From NCBI RefSeq assembly GCF_030815975.1, contig NZ_JAUSXL010000002.1:5196501-5260500 (forward strand): DNA of 64,000 nucleotides. The letters are read 5' to 3'. This DNA comes from Variovorax paradoxus. Lineage in GTDB: Bacteria; Pseudomonadota; Gammaproteobacteria; Burkholderiales; Burkholderiaceae_C. Below, piece after piece: positions 25,723-33,781 of the stretch; positions within the stretch are counted from its first letter, which is position 1, and each line of letters begins with the position of its first letter. The notes beneath the pieces are model-generated. The model was not told the origin of the DNA. It ran no database searches and was given only the letters and a program-made list of their open reading frames with translations. The translations under genes were made by a program, and so were the position numbers.

Positions 25723-26691
25723 TCACTGGTCGAGCCGGATGCCGCGCTTGGCGATGATCGCGCCCCACTTGCGGCCCTCGCTGTCGATGAACGACCTGAA
25801 TTCTTCGGCGGACCCGCCGCCCGCCACCAGGCCCTGGTTGGCCAGCAGTTCGCGCACGGCGGGCTCCTGCAGCACGGTGTTCACATCGGCGTTGATGCGG
25901 CGGACGACATCGGGCGGCGTGCCGCTCGCGGTGAAGAGGCCGTTCCAGGCCAGCGCCTCGAAGCCCGGGTAGCCCGACTCCGCGACGGTCGGCAGGTCTT
26001 TCATGAGCTCGGAGCGCTTCGCGCTCGTGACTGCGAGCAGCTTGATGCGCTTGCCCTGGATGAGCGGCAGCAGCGCAGGCGCCACGGTGAACAGCGCCTG
26101 GGTGTCGCCCGCTGCCACCGAGAGCCCCGCGGGCGGCGACCCGGCATAGGGCACGTGCACCGCCTCGATGCCTGCAACGCCGCGAAACAGTTCCATCGTC
26201 AGGTGCGACGAACTCCCCGCGCCCACCGAGGCATAGCTGAACTGGTGGCCCTGCTTCTTCGCCCACGCCACGAACTCCTTCAGGCTGTTTGCCGGATTGC
26301 CCGCCTGCACGGCCAGCACGTTGGGCTGCGAAGTGGTGAGCACGATCGGCTGCAGGTCGCGCGCGGGCGCATACGGCATGCGGCTGTACATGTAGGGCCC
26401 GAAGGCAATCGGCCCGTTGAAGCCGATGCCCAGCGTGTGGCCGTCGTTCGGTGCCTTGGCGACGGCATCCATGCCGATCAGGCCGCCCCCGCCGGGCTTG
26501 GTCTCGATGACGATGGGCTGCTTCCACATGGGGCGCAGCCGGTCGGCCAGCGTGCGCGCGATCAGGTCGAGCGAACTGCCGGCCGGCGCGGGAACGATCA
26601 GGCGCACGGGCTTCGTCGGCCACTCCTGGGCGGAAGCGCCCATGGCCGATGCGCAGGCGAGGAGGAATGCGGCGAGCTTGCTCTTGGTCAT
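25723..26691 (-). CDS. Bug-family tripartite tricarboxylate receptor
   Basis: A 322-residue exported receptor (signal peptide MTKSKLAAFLLACASAMGASAQ). Family features: LIVPAPAGSSLDLIAR, VIETKPGGGG and VHVPYAGSPPAG. It is first in the minus-strand operon with AtuA, the AtuA-like small protein, a second Bug and the lipoprotein hydrolase. Start ATG 26691 gives the signal peptide; the frame is open to 26832 through the upstream terminator, clearly non-coding. Confidence 0.87.
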   Translation of the reverse strand: MTKSKLAAFLLACASAMGASAQEWPTKPVRLIVPAPAGSSLDLIARTLADRLRPMWKQPIVIETKPGGGGLIGMDAVAKAPNDGHTLGIGFNGPIAFGPYMYSRMPYAPARDLQPIVLTTSQPNVLAVQAGNPANSLKEFVAWAKKQGHQFSYASVGAGSSSHLTMELFRGVAGIEAVHVPYAGSPPAGLSVAAGDTQALFTVAPALLPLIQGKRIKLLAVTSAKRSELMKDLPTVAESGYPGFEALAWNGLFTASGTPPDVVRRINADVNTVLQEPAVRELLANQGLVAGGGSAEEFRSFIDSEGRKWGAIIAKRGIRLDQ

Positions 26692-26758
26692 TTTTCGATC
26701 TCTGCTTGAGCCCGCAACCTTACATCGGCCGGCTGCTCCGCCGGCTGGTTTTCCACGC

Positions 26759-26797
26759 AAGAAGGCCGGGCCTGCTTTCGCAGGTCCGGCCTTCTTT
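26759..26797 (-). terminator. Intrinsic terminator
   Basis: AAGAAGGCCGGGCCTGC (26759-26775) pairs with GCAGGTCCGGCCTTCTT (26780-26796) around a TTTC loop, one mismatch in 17 bp, with A/T-rich ends on both sides. It separates the small repeat protein at 26833-27093 from the Bug gene and probably works in both directions. Confidence 0.75.
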
Positions 26798-26832
26798 CTC
26801 GTACCCACGTCCTTGCGGACGAGTGGCTGCAA

Positions 26833-27093
26833 CTACAGCGGCAGCGCGTGGCCGCGTGCGGCGGCATAGGCTTCGGCCCGCACCGTCGCGCGATCCACCG
26901 CACCGGCGACGATCGGCGCGGGGCCCGAAGAGGCACCTTCGGCGTACGGGTCGGGCGCGCGTGCAGCGGCCACTGCTTCGGCACGCACCGCGTCGCGGCT
27001 GTTCAAGGCGACAGGCGGATGCATCGGGCCGGCATCGACGCCGGTGGCATAGGGATTGCCGATGCGCGCGGCAACCACGGCGCCCGCGGCCAC
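26833..27093 (-). CDS. Small repeat protein, DUF4148-like, atypical start
   Basis: An 86-residue frame opening at GTG 27093. It contains two and a half copies of a unit like RDAVRAEAVAAARAPDPYAEGASSGP, then RATVRAEAYAAAR, resembling DUF4148 proteins common in Burkholderiales. Those normally begin with a signal peptide; here coding-like sequence continues upstream of the GTG (DTSAENRADV) until a TGA at about 27120, with no ATG and no signal peptide, while a good ribosome site and ATG (27121) lead into a different frame. Either the N-terminus is frameshifted or the gene is a remnant. Confidence 0.45.
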   Translation of the reverse strand: MAAGAVVAARIGNPYATGVDAGPMHPPVALNSRDAVRAEAVAAARAPDPYAEGASSGPAPIVAGAVDRATVRAEAYAAARGHALPL

Positions 27094-27420
27094 ATCGGCG
27101 CGGTTCTCGGCGGAGGTGTCATTCGGATTTCCTTTTCAATGAATTGATGGGAACACGTCGAACCGTTTTTGCTTTTTGGGCTGGTCCGAGAAATCAATTC
27201 TGCGACGGCATCCAAGTACAAACCCCTAGGAAGCGGAATTTCGGCAATCGCGACGTGGAAACAGCCGGCCGCTCTTTGAATCGATGCGCGAAAGCTGCTA
27301 GCGATCGGCATTCCGGGAGGGCGCACGCCGCGCAGGCATGATTGGGGCCTACCAGATCGGCCCGGAAAGCCTGAGGGCCTTCCTCTCGACCCGCCCGCTG
27401 GACCTGACGGAGCGGTATCA
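27094..27420. other. 327-bp gap without a supported gene
   Basis: Between the DUF4148-like gene and the RIO kinase. The left part is AT-richer and holds the ribosome site and ATG in the wrong frame for the repeat protein; the right part should carry the kinase promoter. I see no tRNA or strong terminator, only a weak GGGCC/GGCCC pairing near 27345-27363. Confidence 0.4.
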
Positions 27421-28272
27421 ATGAAAGCACCACCACGACTGCAGTCGCTGGTCGACGAAGGCCTGATCGACACGGTGGTACGCCAGCTGATGAGCGGCAA
27501 GGAAGCCATGGTCTACGTGGTGCGCTGCGGCGACGAGACGCGTTGCGCCAAGGTCTACAAGGAAGCCGACAAGCGCAGTTTCCGCCAGGCCGTCGACTAC
27601 ACCGAGAACCGCCGCGTGCGCAATTCGCGCGAGACGCGCGCCATGGCCAAGGGCACACGCTTCGGCCGCCAAGTGACCGAGGCCATCTGGCAAAGCGCCG
27701 AGGTCGATGCGCTCTACCGGCTGGCGGCGGCCGGCGTGCGCGTGCCCGTGCCCTACAACTTCCTCGAAGGCGTGCTGCTGATGGAGCTGGTGACCGACGC
27801 CCACGGCGATGCGGCGCCGCGGCTCAACGACGTGGCGTTCACGCGCGACGAAGCCGTGCAGCACCACGCCAGCCTGCTGAAGGAAGTGGTGCGCATGCTG
27901 TGCGCGGGCGTCGTGCACGGCGACCTCTCGGAGTTCAACGTGCTGCTGGCGGCCGATGGGCCGGTGGTGATCGACCTGCCGCAGGCGGTGGATGCGGCGG
28001 GCAACAACCACGCCAAGCGCATGCTGCTGCGCGACGTGGAGAACCTGCGCAACTTCTTCGGCCAGTTCGCGCCGGAACTCCTGGGCACGCACTACGGCGA
28101 CGAGATCTGGCACCTGTACGAGCGCGGCCTGCTGCGCGTCGAATCGGTGCTGGCCGGCACGCATGTGCGCGACACCGGCCCCGTCGATCTGGGCAATGTG
28201 CTGCGCGAGGTGGACGATGCGCGCGAGGAAGAAGCGGCGCGGCGCCTGCGCATGCAGCTGCCGCGGCTCTGA
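27421..28272 (+). CDS. RIO1-type serine/threonine protein kinase
   Basis: A 283-residue atypical kinase. Key parts: the nucleotide-loop region SGKEAMVYVVR (25-35), the ATP Lys in CAKVYKEAD (44), the catalytic loop HGDLSEFNVLL (Asp about 168, Asn about 173) and the metal-binding IDLPQ (Asp about 185). Bacterial members of this PA4780-like group are poorly characterised; archaeal/eukaryotic relatives act in ribosome maturation. Convergent with the DUF1090 gene (9 bp apart) and not in an obvious operon. Confidence 0.87.
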   Translation: MKAPPRLQSLVDEGLIDTVVRQLMSGKEAMVYVVRCGDETRCAKVYKEADKRSFRQAVDYTENRRVRNSRETRAMAKGTRFGRQVTEAIWQSAEVDALYRLAAAGVRVPVPYNFLEGVLLMELVTDAHGDAAPRLNDVAFTRDEAVQHHASLLKEVVRMLCAGVVHGDLSEFNVLLAADGPVVIDLPQAVDAAGNNHAKRMLLRDVENLRNFFGQFAPELLGTHYGDEIWHLYERGLLRVESVLAGTHVRDTGPVDLGNVLREVDDAREEEAARRLRMQLPRL

Positions 28273-28281
28273 CGCTGGCGG

Positions 28282-28626
28282 TCAGGGCCGTTCGTTCTTC
28301 AACTCGCGCAGTTGCTCTTCGGCATGCTCGAGGTCTGCCCGAAGCAGCCGGATGTCGTGCTCCAGCTTGTCGATGCGCGCCGCGCGGCTCTGAGCGGGTT
28401 CAGCCCCGTGGCAGCGCGTGCGCAGCGCGGCCAGTGCCTCGGCGAGTTGCCGCCGGCGCAGCATCTGCCCCCTGGAGCGCGCAAGGTCGATGTCGCGCTC
28501 CAGCGCGGCTTCTTCCGCCTGGCAGGACGCGCCCTGTGCCGGGTCCCCGGGTTGCGCGGACTGCGTGGATTGGGCGAAGGCGGGCATCGCCAGGGCCAGC
28601 GCAACGGCGAGGACGCAGCGTTTCAC
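28282..28626 (-). CDS. DUF1090 periplasmic protein (YqjC-like)
   Basis: A 114-residue exported protein: signal peptide (MKRCVLAVALALAMPAFAQ), then two Cys residues (about 35 and 72) in the DUF1090 pattern C...ALERDIDLARSRGQ...LAALRTRC, and a C-terminal coiled-coil (IDKLEHDIRLLRADLEHAEEQLREL). Function unknown; family members are small periplasmic proteins sometimes stress-induced. Confidence 0.8.
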   Translation of the reverse strand: MKRCVLAVALALAMPAFAQSTQSAQPGDPAQGASCQAEEAALERDIDLARSRGQMLRRRQLAEALAALRTRCHGAEPAQSRAARIDKLEHDIRLLRADLEHAEEQLRELKNERP

Positions 28627-28845
28627 GCGCGGCTCCCGTCGTGGTCTTGAGGGCCACCGTGCCGATCGAACTCCATTGCGACTCCCGTTTCATCGGCGGA
28701 GCCAGTGTCCGCCGTGCCTCATTCTGTCTCAGCTTGCCAGAGCCTGGCGCGCCAAGGCAAGCCACCGTTTCGTGCCGACAATAGGCTCTTCGAACTGCCT
28801 CGACCGCAGCGCCTCTTTTCCACTTCGACAACGCACACCGAGCCC

Positions 28846-29838
28846 GTGGACCTTCGCGCCCTTCGCTACTTCATCGCCGTGCTGGAAGCCGGCAGCCTTT
28901 CACGCGCAGCAAGCTCGCTGTACGTGGCCCAGCCTGCCCTGACGGCCCAGATCAAGAAGCTCGAAGGCGAACTCGGCGCCCTGCTCTTCGAGCGCTCGCA
29001 CGCCGGCGTCACGCCCACCGCAGCCGGGATGCAGCTTTATCACGACGCGCGCCGGCTGCTCTCGGACGCCGCGGCGCTGCGCGAACGTTTCCAGCGCGCG
29101 CCGGAAGGCCTCGAAGGCTCGGTCACCATCGCGGTTCCCACGCTGCTTTCATCGCTGCTGATGGGCGCCGTGCTGATGCGACTGAAGGAGCGGCATCCGC
29201 GCGTGCGTGTCTTCGTGCTGGACGACCTGAGCCTGATGGTGAAGAAAGCCATGCTCGACCACCGCGCGGACGTGGGCATCCTGGTGGACACACAGGCGCT
29301 CGAAGGCGTCCTGTGCGAGCCGCTGGCGCGAGAGTCGATCTTTCTTTGCGGCTTCGACACGGACGGCATGGCCGCGCCCATGCTGGAGCCAAAGCGCCGC
29401 CCGTCTGCAGCGGCCGGTCGCGGCGCGGCGCAGATCCGTTTCGCACAGGCGGCACGGCTGCCGCTTGTGGTGCAGTCGCGGCGCTTCAGCATCCGGCAGG
29501 CGGTCGAAGAGGCGGCCTCGGGCCTGGGCATCGAACTGAACATTGCCTACGAGCACGATTCGGCGCGCGTGATCCGCTCCCTGTACCAGGCCGGCGCGGG
29601 CTTCACGTTCACGCCGGCATGCGCGCTCGACGATTCGGCCCTGGGCAGGAAGGATTGGGTGTGCGCGCGCGTGACACAGCCTGAGCTGCTTCGCAGCTAC
29701 ACGCTGGCCACCCAAGCCAGCCGACCCGCCGATGCCGTGGTGCAGGCAGTGGCCGAGGTTCTGCGGGAAGAAATCGCACGCATGGTCGATGAAGGCCGCT
29801 GGGACGCCGAACTGCTGGGCGGCCATCAAAAAGATTGA
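28846..29838 (+). CDS. LysR-family regulator (NAC/CbbR-like)
   Basis: A 330-residue LTTR starting at GTG 28846 (VDLRALRYFIAVLEAGSLSRAA). The helix-turn-helix SRAASSLYVAQPALTAQIKKLE is typical of the nitrogen-assimilation-control subgroup. The ORF is open to 28705, but the extra 47 residues are not domain-like. It lies upstream of and co-directional with an acyl-CoA ligase, acyl-CoA dehydrogenase and Bug receptor (105-bp gap), so it is the likely regulator of that set. Confidence 0.86.
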   Translation: MDLRALRYFIAVLEAGSLSRAASSLYVAQPALTAQIKKLEGELGALLFERSHAGVTPTAAGMQLYHDARRLLSDAAALRERFQRAPEGLEGSVTIAVPTLLSSLLMGAVLMRLKERHPRVRVFVLDDLSLMVKKAMLDHRADVGILVDTQALEGVLCEPLARESIFLCGFDTDGMAAPMLEPKRRPSAAAGRGAAQIRFAQAARLPLVVQSRRFSIRQAVEEAASGLGIELNIAYEHDSARVIRSLYQAGAGFTFTPACALDDSALGRKDWVCARVTQPELLRSYTLATQASRPADAVVQAVAEVLREEIARMVDEGRWDAELLGGHQKD

Positions 29839-29943
29839 TGCCTTCGCATCAGTAAACGGTATTTCCTCCTTGTGCCCCGGCGCCGCGATAGTGGCGCCAG
29901 TCCACGCGCAAACAGAGCGACGTGGCACACAGGAGATAGCCCT

Positions 29944-31518
29944 TTGTCGAATTCCGCATCCTTCGAGGTCGCCAACGTCGGCGCCCTCGTCTCGCGCGCT
30001 TCCCGCGCATTCTCCAGACAGGTCGCGATCAAGAGCCCGACCCGGTCCATCACCTACGAAGCCCTCGACCAGCGCGCCAGCCGGCTGGCCAACGCCCTAC
30101 ATGCACAGCGCCTGGCGCGCGGGGCGCGCGTGGGCGTGTGCCTGCCCAACTGCATCGAGGTGGTGGAGGTCGAGCTGGCCTGCTACAAGGCTGCGCTGGT
30201 GAAGGCACCCATCAATTCGCGGCTGTCGCCGGTGGAGGTGGCCGAAGTCATCGCCAACAGCGAAGCAAGTTTGATCGTGACCACCTCCGCCCGCGCCGAG
30301 GCTTTTCTTCCGCTGCTGAAGACCGCCGCGCCCCGGCTGCTGCTGGTCGACCAGCCCGAGGGCAGCGCGCTGAGCTACGAAGGCGCACTGGCCAGCGCGA
30401 GCGCATCGTTCGAGACCGCCCGCGTGCACTCGGACGAACTGGCGGTGCTGCACTACACCTCGGGCTCGAGCGGCGTATTGAAGGCGGCGATGCAGACCTT
30501 CGGCAATCGGCTCGCGCAGCTGCGCAAGTTCCTCATGCGCGCGGACGGCATGCGCCCCGGCGAGCTGCTGGGCCTGGTGGGCCCGATTACGCACGCGTCG
30601 GGCATGCAGCTCGTGCCGGCGCTGTGCAGCGGCGCCACCATCCGGCTGTTCGACGGTTTCGAACCTGGCCGCTTCCTCGCGGAGATGCGCGCCGACCGCG
30701 TTGCGCACACCTTCATGGTGCCGACGATGATCAACATGCTGCTCGCCGAGCTCGGAGGAAAATATCTGCCCCTGCCCGACCTGCGGCGGCTCGGCTACGG
30801 CGCGGCACCGATGGCTCCCGCGCGCATCCTGCAGGCCATGGATGTGTTCGGGCCGATCCTGTCCCAGGGCTACGGCGCCGGCGAGACCACGTCGGGCGTC
30901 TGCGGCCTCTCGGTGGAAGACCACCTGTTCGCGCGCGCCGCCCGGCCCGAGCGCCTGGCTTCGTGCGGGCGCCCGTTCCTGGAATCGCAGGTCGAGATCG
31001 TCGATGACGAAGGCCAACCCGTGGCAGTCGGCGAGATCGGCGAGATCGTGGTCAGCGGACCCGACGTGTTCGCAGGCTACTGGCGCGCGCCCGAGCTGAC
31101 GGCCGAGGTGCTGAAGAACGGCGGCTACCACACGGGCGACCTGGCGCGTGCCGACGACGAGGGCTACATCTACATCGTCGACCGCAAGAAGGACATGGTG
31201 ATCACCGGCGGATTCAACGTCTACCCCTCGGAGGTGGAGGCCGTGCTCTACCAGCACGCCGCCGTTGCCGACGCCTGCGTGTTCGCGGTGCCCGACGACA
31301 AGTGGGGCGAAGCGGTGGCCGCGCACATCGTGCTCAAGGCCGGGCAGTCGGCCGATGCCGCGGCGCTCGATGCGTTCTGCGCCGAGCGGCTCGGCGGCTT
31401 CAAGCGGCCCCGCATGATCGAGTTCGTTGCCGCGCTGCCGAAGAACGCCAACGGCAAGGTGGCGCGCAAGGCCATCCAGGCGCCGTACTGGTCCGACCGC
31501 GCCCGGCGCGTGAACTGA
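29944..31518 (+). CDS. AMP-forming acyl-CoA synthetase/ligase
   Basis: A 524-residue ANL-superfamily enzyme that adenylates a carboxylic acid and makes its CoA ester. The ATP loop is YTSGSSGVLKAAM, the hinge/adenylate motifs are YHTGDLARADDEGYIYIVDR and MVITGGFNVYPSEVE, and the catalytic C-terminal Lys is in KNANGKVARKA. It starts with TTG 29944, eight bases after a strong AGGAGA (29931-29936); no better start exists downstream. Followed 12 bp later by an acyl-CoA dehydrogenase. Confidence 0.87.
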   Translation: MSNSASFEVANVGALVSRASRAFSRQVAIKSPTRSITYEALDQRASRLANALHAQRLARGARVGVCLPNCIEVVEVELACYKAALVKAPINSRLSPVEVAEVIANSEASLIVTTSARAEAFLPLLKTAAPRLLLVDQPEGSALSYEGALASASASFETARVHSDELAVLHYTSGSSGVLKAAMQTFGNRLAQLRKFLMRADGMRPGELLGLVGPITHASGMQLVPALCSGATIRLFDGFEPGRFLAEMRADRVAHTFMVPTMINMLLAELGGKYLPLPDLRRLGYGAAPMAPARILQAMDVFGPILSQGYGAGETTSGVCGLSVEDHLFARAARPERLASCGRPFLESQVEIVDDEGQPVAVGEIGEIVVSGPDVFAGYWRAPELTAEVLKNGGYHTGDLARADDEGYIYIVDRKKDMVITGGFNVYPSEVEAVLYQHAAVADACVFAVPDDKWGEAVAAHIVLKAGQSADAAALDAFCAERLGGFKRPRMIEFVAALPKNANGKVARKAIQAPYWSDRARRVN

Positions 31519-31530
31519 GGAGCTGCACGC

Positions 31531-32727
31531 ATGAACATATCGCACCCATCCACCGTGCCCTTCGAAGGTTCCGCGCAGGCGGCGGAGCTCATCGCCCGCA
31601 TCGGCGATTTCCTCCACGGCGAGCTTGCCGCCATTGTCGCCGAGCATGGCCTCGACCATGAACGCAGCGCCGACCGCGAAACGCTGCGGCGCGTCTGGCG
31701 CCGCTCGAACGAGCTCGGCTTCTACGGCATCACGCTGCCCAAGGCCATGGGCGGCATGGGCCTTTCGGTGCTCGACCACGTGCTGATCAAGGAGTTCATC
31801 TACGCGAGCGGCTCGCCGCTGGCGCCGCATGTCTTCGGCGAGCTGAGCGGCCCGCCGCGGGTGGGCGCGCTCGCGCGGCAGGCAACGCCCTACCAGCTCG
31901 AGCAGTTCATACTGCCGGTGGCCCGTGCCGACAAGGCCATCTGCTTTGCCCTGACGGAGGCCGAGGCAGGATCGGATGCCGGCGCGGTGCAGACGCGGGC
32001 CAAGCTGCAGGGCGACCACTATGTGCTCACCGGCCGCAAGCGCTTCATTTCCGGCTCGCCGTTCGCCGACTTTGCACTGGTCATGGCCTCGACGGCCGAC
32101 GAGCCGGGGCAGCGCGAAGTCTCCGCCTTCTTCGTCGACCTGGGCCTGCCGGGCGCGCGCGTGGAGTCGGGCTACAAGACCATGGCGGGGCAGTCGCACA
32201 CGGGCGACATCGTGCTGGAGGCGTGCCGCATTCCCGCACGCAACATGATCGGCGAACGCGGGCGCGGGCTGGCGCTGGCGCTCGGACGCATCACGGTGAA
32301 CCGGCTTCTGCATTGCCCCGCCATGGTGGGCCTCGCGCGGGTGGCGCTGGACGACGCCATCGCCTACGCAAAGGGCCGCCGGCAGTTCGGCCGCGCGATT
32401 GCGCAGTTCCAGGCGATCCAGCACATGCTGGCCAACATGGCGACCGAACTCGCGGCCGCGCGCGGCCTGATGATCGCGACCGCGCGCCAACTCGACGCCG
32501 GCGGCGAAGCGCGCGCCGAGGCCTCGATGGCCAAGCTGTTCTGCTCCGAAGCGGCCTTCCGCATCGCGGACTCTGCCGTGCAGATCCACGGCGGCGAAGG
32601 CATCGTGCAGGGCCGCCGCGTGGAGTTCCTGTTCCGCATGCTGCGCATGTACCGGGTGCTGACCGGAACCAGCGAGATCCAGCGCAACACCATCGCGCGC
32701 GAACTGCTCGGCGATCCCGGGCCTTAG
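31531..32727 (+). CDS. Acyl-CoA dehydrogenase with substituted YEG motif
   Basis: A 398-residue acyl-CoA dehydrogenase with normal N-, middle (FALTEAEAGSDAGAV) and C-terminal domains. The C-terminal motif reads VLTGTSEIQR, so the Glu of the usual YEGT is Thr; the base must come from elsewhere (as in isovaleryl-CoA type enzymes) or activity is altered. It sits between an acyl-CoA ligase and a Bug receptor, giving an import-activate-oxidise module. Confidence 0.86.
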   Translation: MNISHPSTVPFEGSAQAAELIARIGDFLHGELAAIVAEHGLDHERSADRETLRRVWRRSNELGFYGITLPKAMGGMGLSVLDHVLIKEFIYASGSPLAPHVFGELSGPPRVGALARQATPYQLEQFILPVARADKAICFALTEAEAGSDAGAVQTRAKLQGDHYVLTGRKRFISGSPFADFALVMASTADEPGQREVSAFFVDLGLPGARVESGYKTMAGQSHTGDIVLEACRIPARNMIGERGRGLALALGRITVNRLLHCPAMVGLARVALDDAIAYAKGRRQFGRAIAQFQAIQHMLANMATELAAARGLMIATARQLDAGGEARAEASMAKLFCSEAAFRIADSAVQIHGGEGIVQGRRVEFLFRMLRMYRVLTGTSEIQRNTIARELLGDPGP

Positions 32728-32779
32728 GTTCGCGCCGCGGTTCGGCAGAAAGACAAAGACAGATCAGGAGACAAACGCA

Positions 32780-33772
32780 ATGAATCGAGAATGCATGCCC
32801 ACCCGGCGCCAGCTGTGCAAGGCGCTGGCCGCATCGCTGTGGCCCGCCGCCTGGCCTTCGCTGGCGGCGGACGGCAACTGGCCCAGCCGGCCGATCAAAT
32901 GGGTCCTGCCCTACCTCGCAGGCACCGGTCCCGACACCACCGCGCGCACGCTGGCCGAGGCCCTGGGCCCCTTGCTGGGACAGCCGGTGGTGATCGAGAA
33001 CCGCGGCGGCGCGGCGGGCAACATCGGCGCCAGGCTGGTGGCGCGCGCGCCGGCCGACGGCTATACCTGGATCTATTCGGCCGCGCCGATGGCGGCAAAC
33101 ATGCGCATGTACGCCGTACCGGGCTACGACGCGGTCAAGGATTTCCGGCACATCATGCGGCTGACAACCTCGGACATTCTCCTGATCGTCCATCCGTCGT
33201 CGGGCATCGGCTCGGTGCGCGAACTGGTCGAACGGGCACGCGCGAATCCCGGCCAGCTCGACTACGCATCCGGCGGCGTGGGCACGCCCTCCCACCTGGG
33301 CGTGGAACTGTTCCTGAGCGCGGCCGGCGTGCAGGCCACGCACGTGCCCTACAAGGGCGCCTCGGAACTGGTCAATGCCGTGCTCGGCAAGCAGGTGGCC
33401 TTTGCAATGCCCATCTTCGGCGTGGCGTTTCCGCACGTGCAGGCCGGCCGGCTCAAGGCGCTGGCGGTCGTCGGCACCATGCGCAACGCCGCCCTGCCGG
33501 AAGTGCCGACGCTGGCCGAAGCGGGCGTGCCCGGCGTGTCGCTCACCTCCTGGGGCGGCGTTTCCGTGCCGGCCGGCACACCCGCGCCCGTCGTCGCCAG
33601 GATCCGGGCCGCCTTCGAAAGCGCCATGGCGCAGCCGGCCGTGCGCACGGCCGTCGAAGCCTCGGGAGCCAGCGTCAGTCTTTCGAGCTCCGAGGAATAC
33701 CTCAGGCTGTTCGCGCAGGAGATGGCATTGACCGAAACCATGATGAAGAAGGCGCGGCTGGCGCCGATGTGA
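32780..33772 (+). CDS. Bug-family tripartite tricarboxylate receptor
   Basis: A 330-residue exported receptor. The N-terminus (MPTRRQLCKALAASLWPAAWPSLAAD) looks like a Tat or Sec signal with twin Arg. Family marks: WVLPYLAGTGPDTTAR, VVIENRGGAAGN and HVPYKGASE. It is 52 bp after the acyl-CoA dehydrogenase on the same strand and convergent with hom (9-bp gap), so it probably feeds the ligase/dehydrogenase pathway. Confidence 0.87.
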   Translation: MNRECMPTRRQLCKALAASLWPAAWPSLAADGNWPSRPIKWVLPYLAGTGPDTTARTLAEALGPLLGQPVVIENRGGAAGNIGARLVARAPADGYTWIYSAAPMAANMRMYAVPGYDAVKDFRHIMRLTTSDILLIVHPSSGIGSVRELVERARANPGQLDYASGGVGTPSHLGVELFLSAAGVQATHVPYKGASELVNAVLGKQVAFAMPIFGVAFPHVQAGRLKALAVVGTMRNAALPEVPTLAEAGVPGVSLTSWGGVSVPAGTPAPVVARIRAAFESAMAQPAVRTAVEASGASVSLSSSEEYLRLFAQEMALTETMMKKARLAPM

Positions 33773-33781
33773 AGACGGCGC

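Noticed and set aside
30097..32589. 830-codon minus-strand frame opposite the ligase and dehydrogenase genes
   Set aside because: Composition is antisense-like (Ala/Arg/His-rich, no domains), while the plus strand encodes two clear catabolic enzymes with motifs and ribosome sites.
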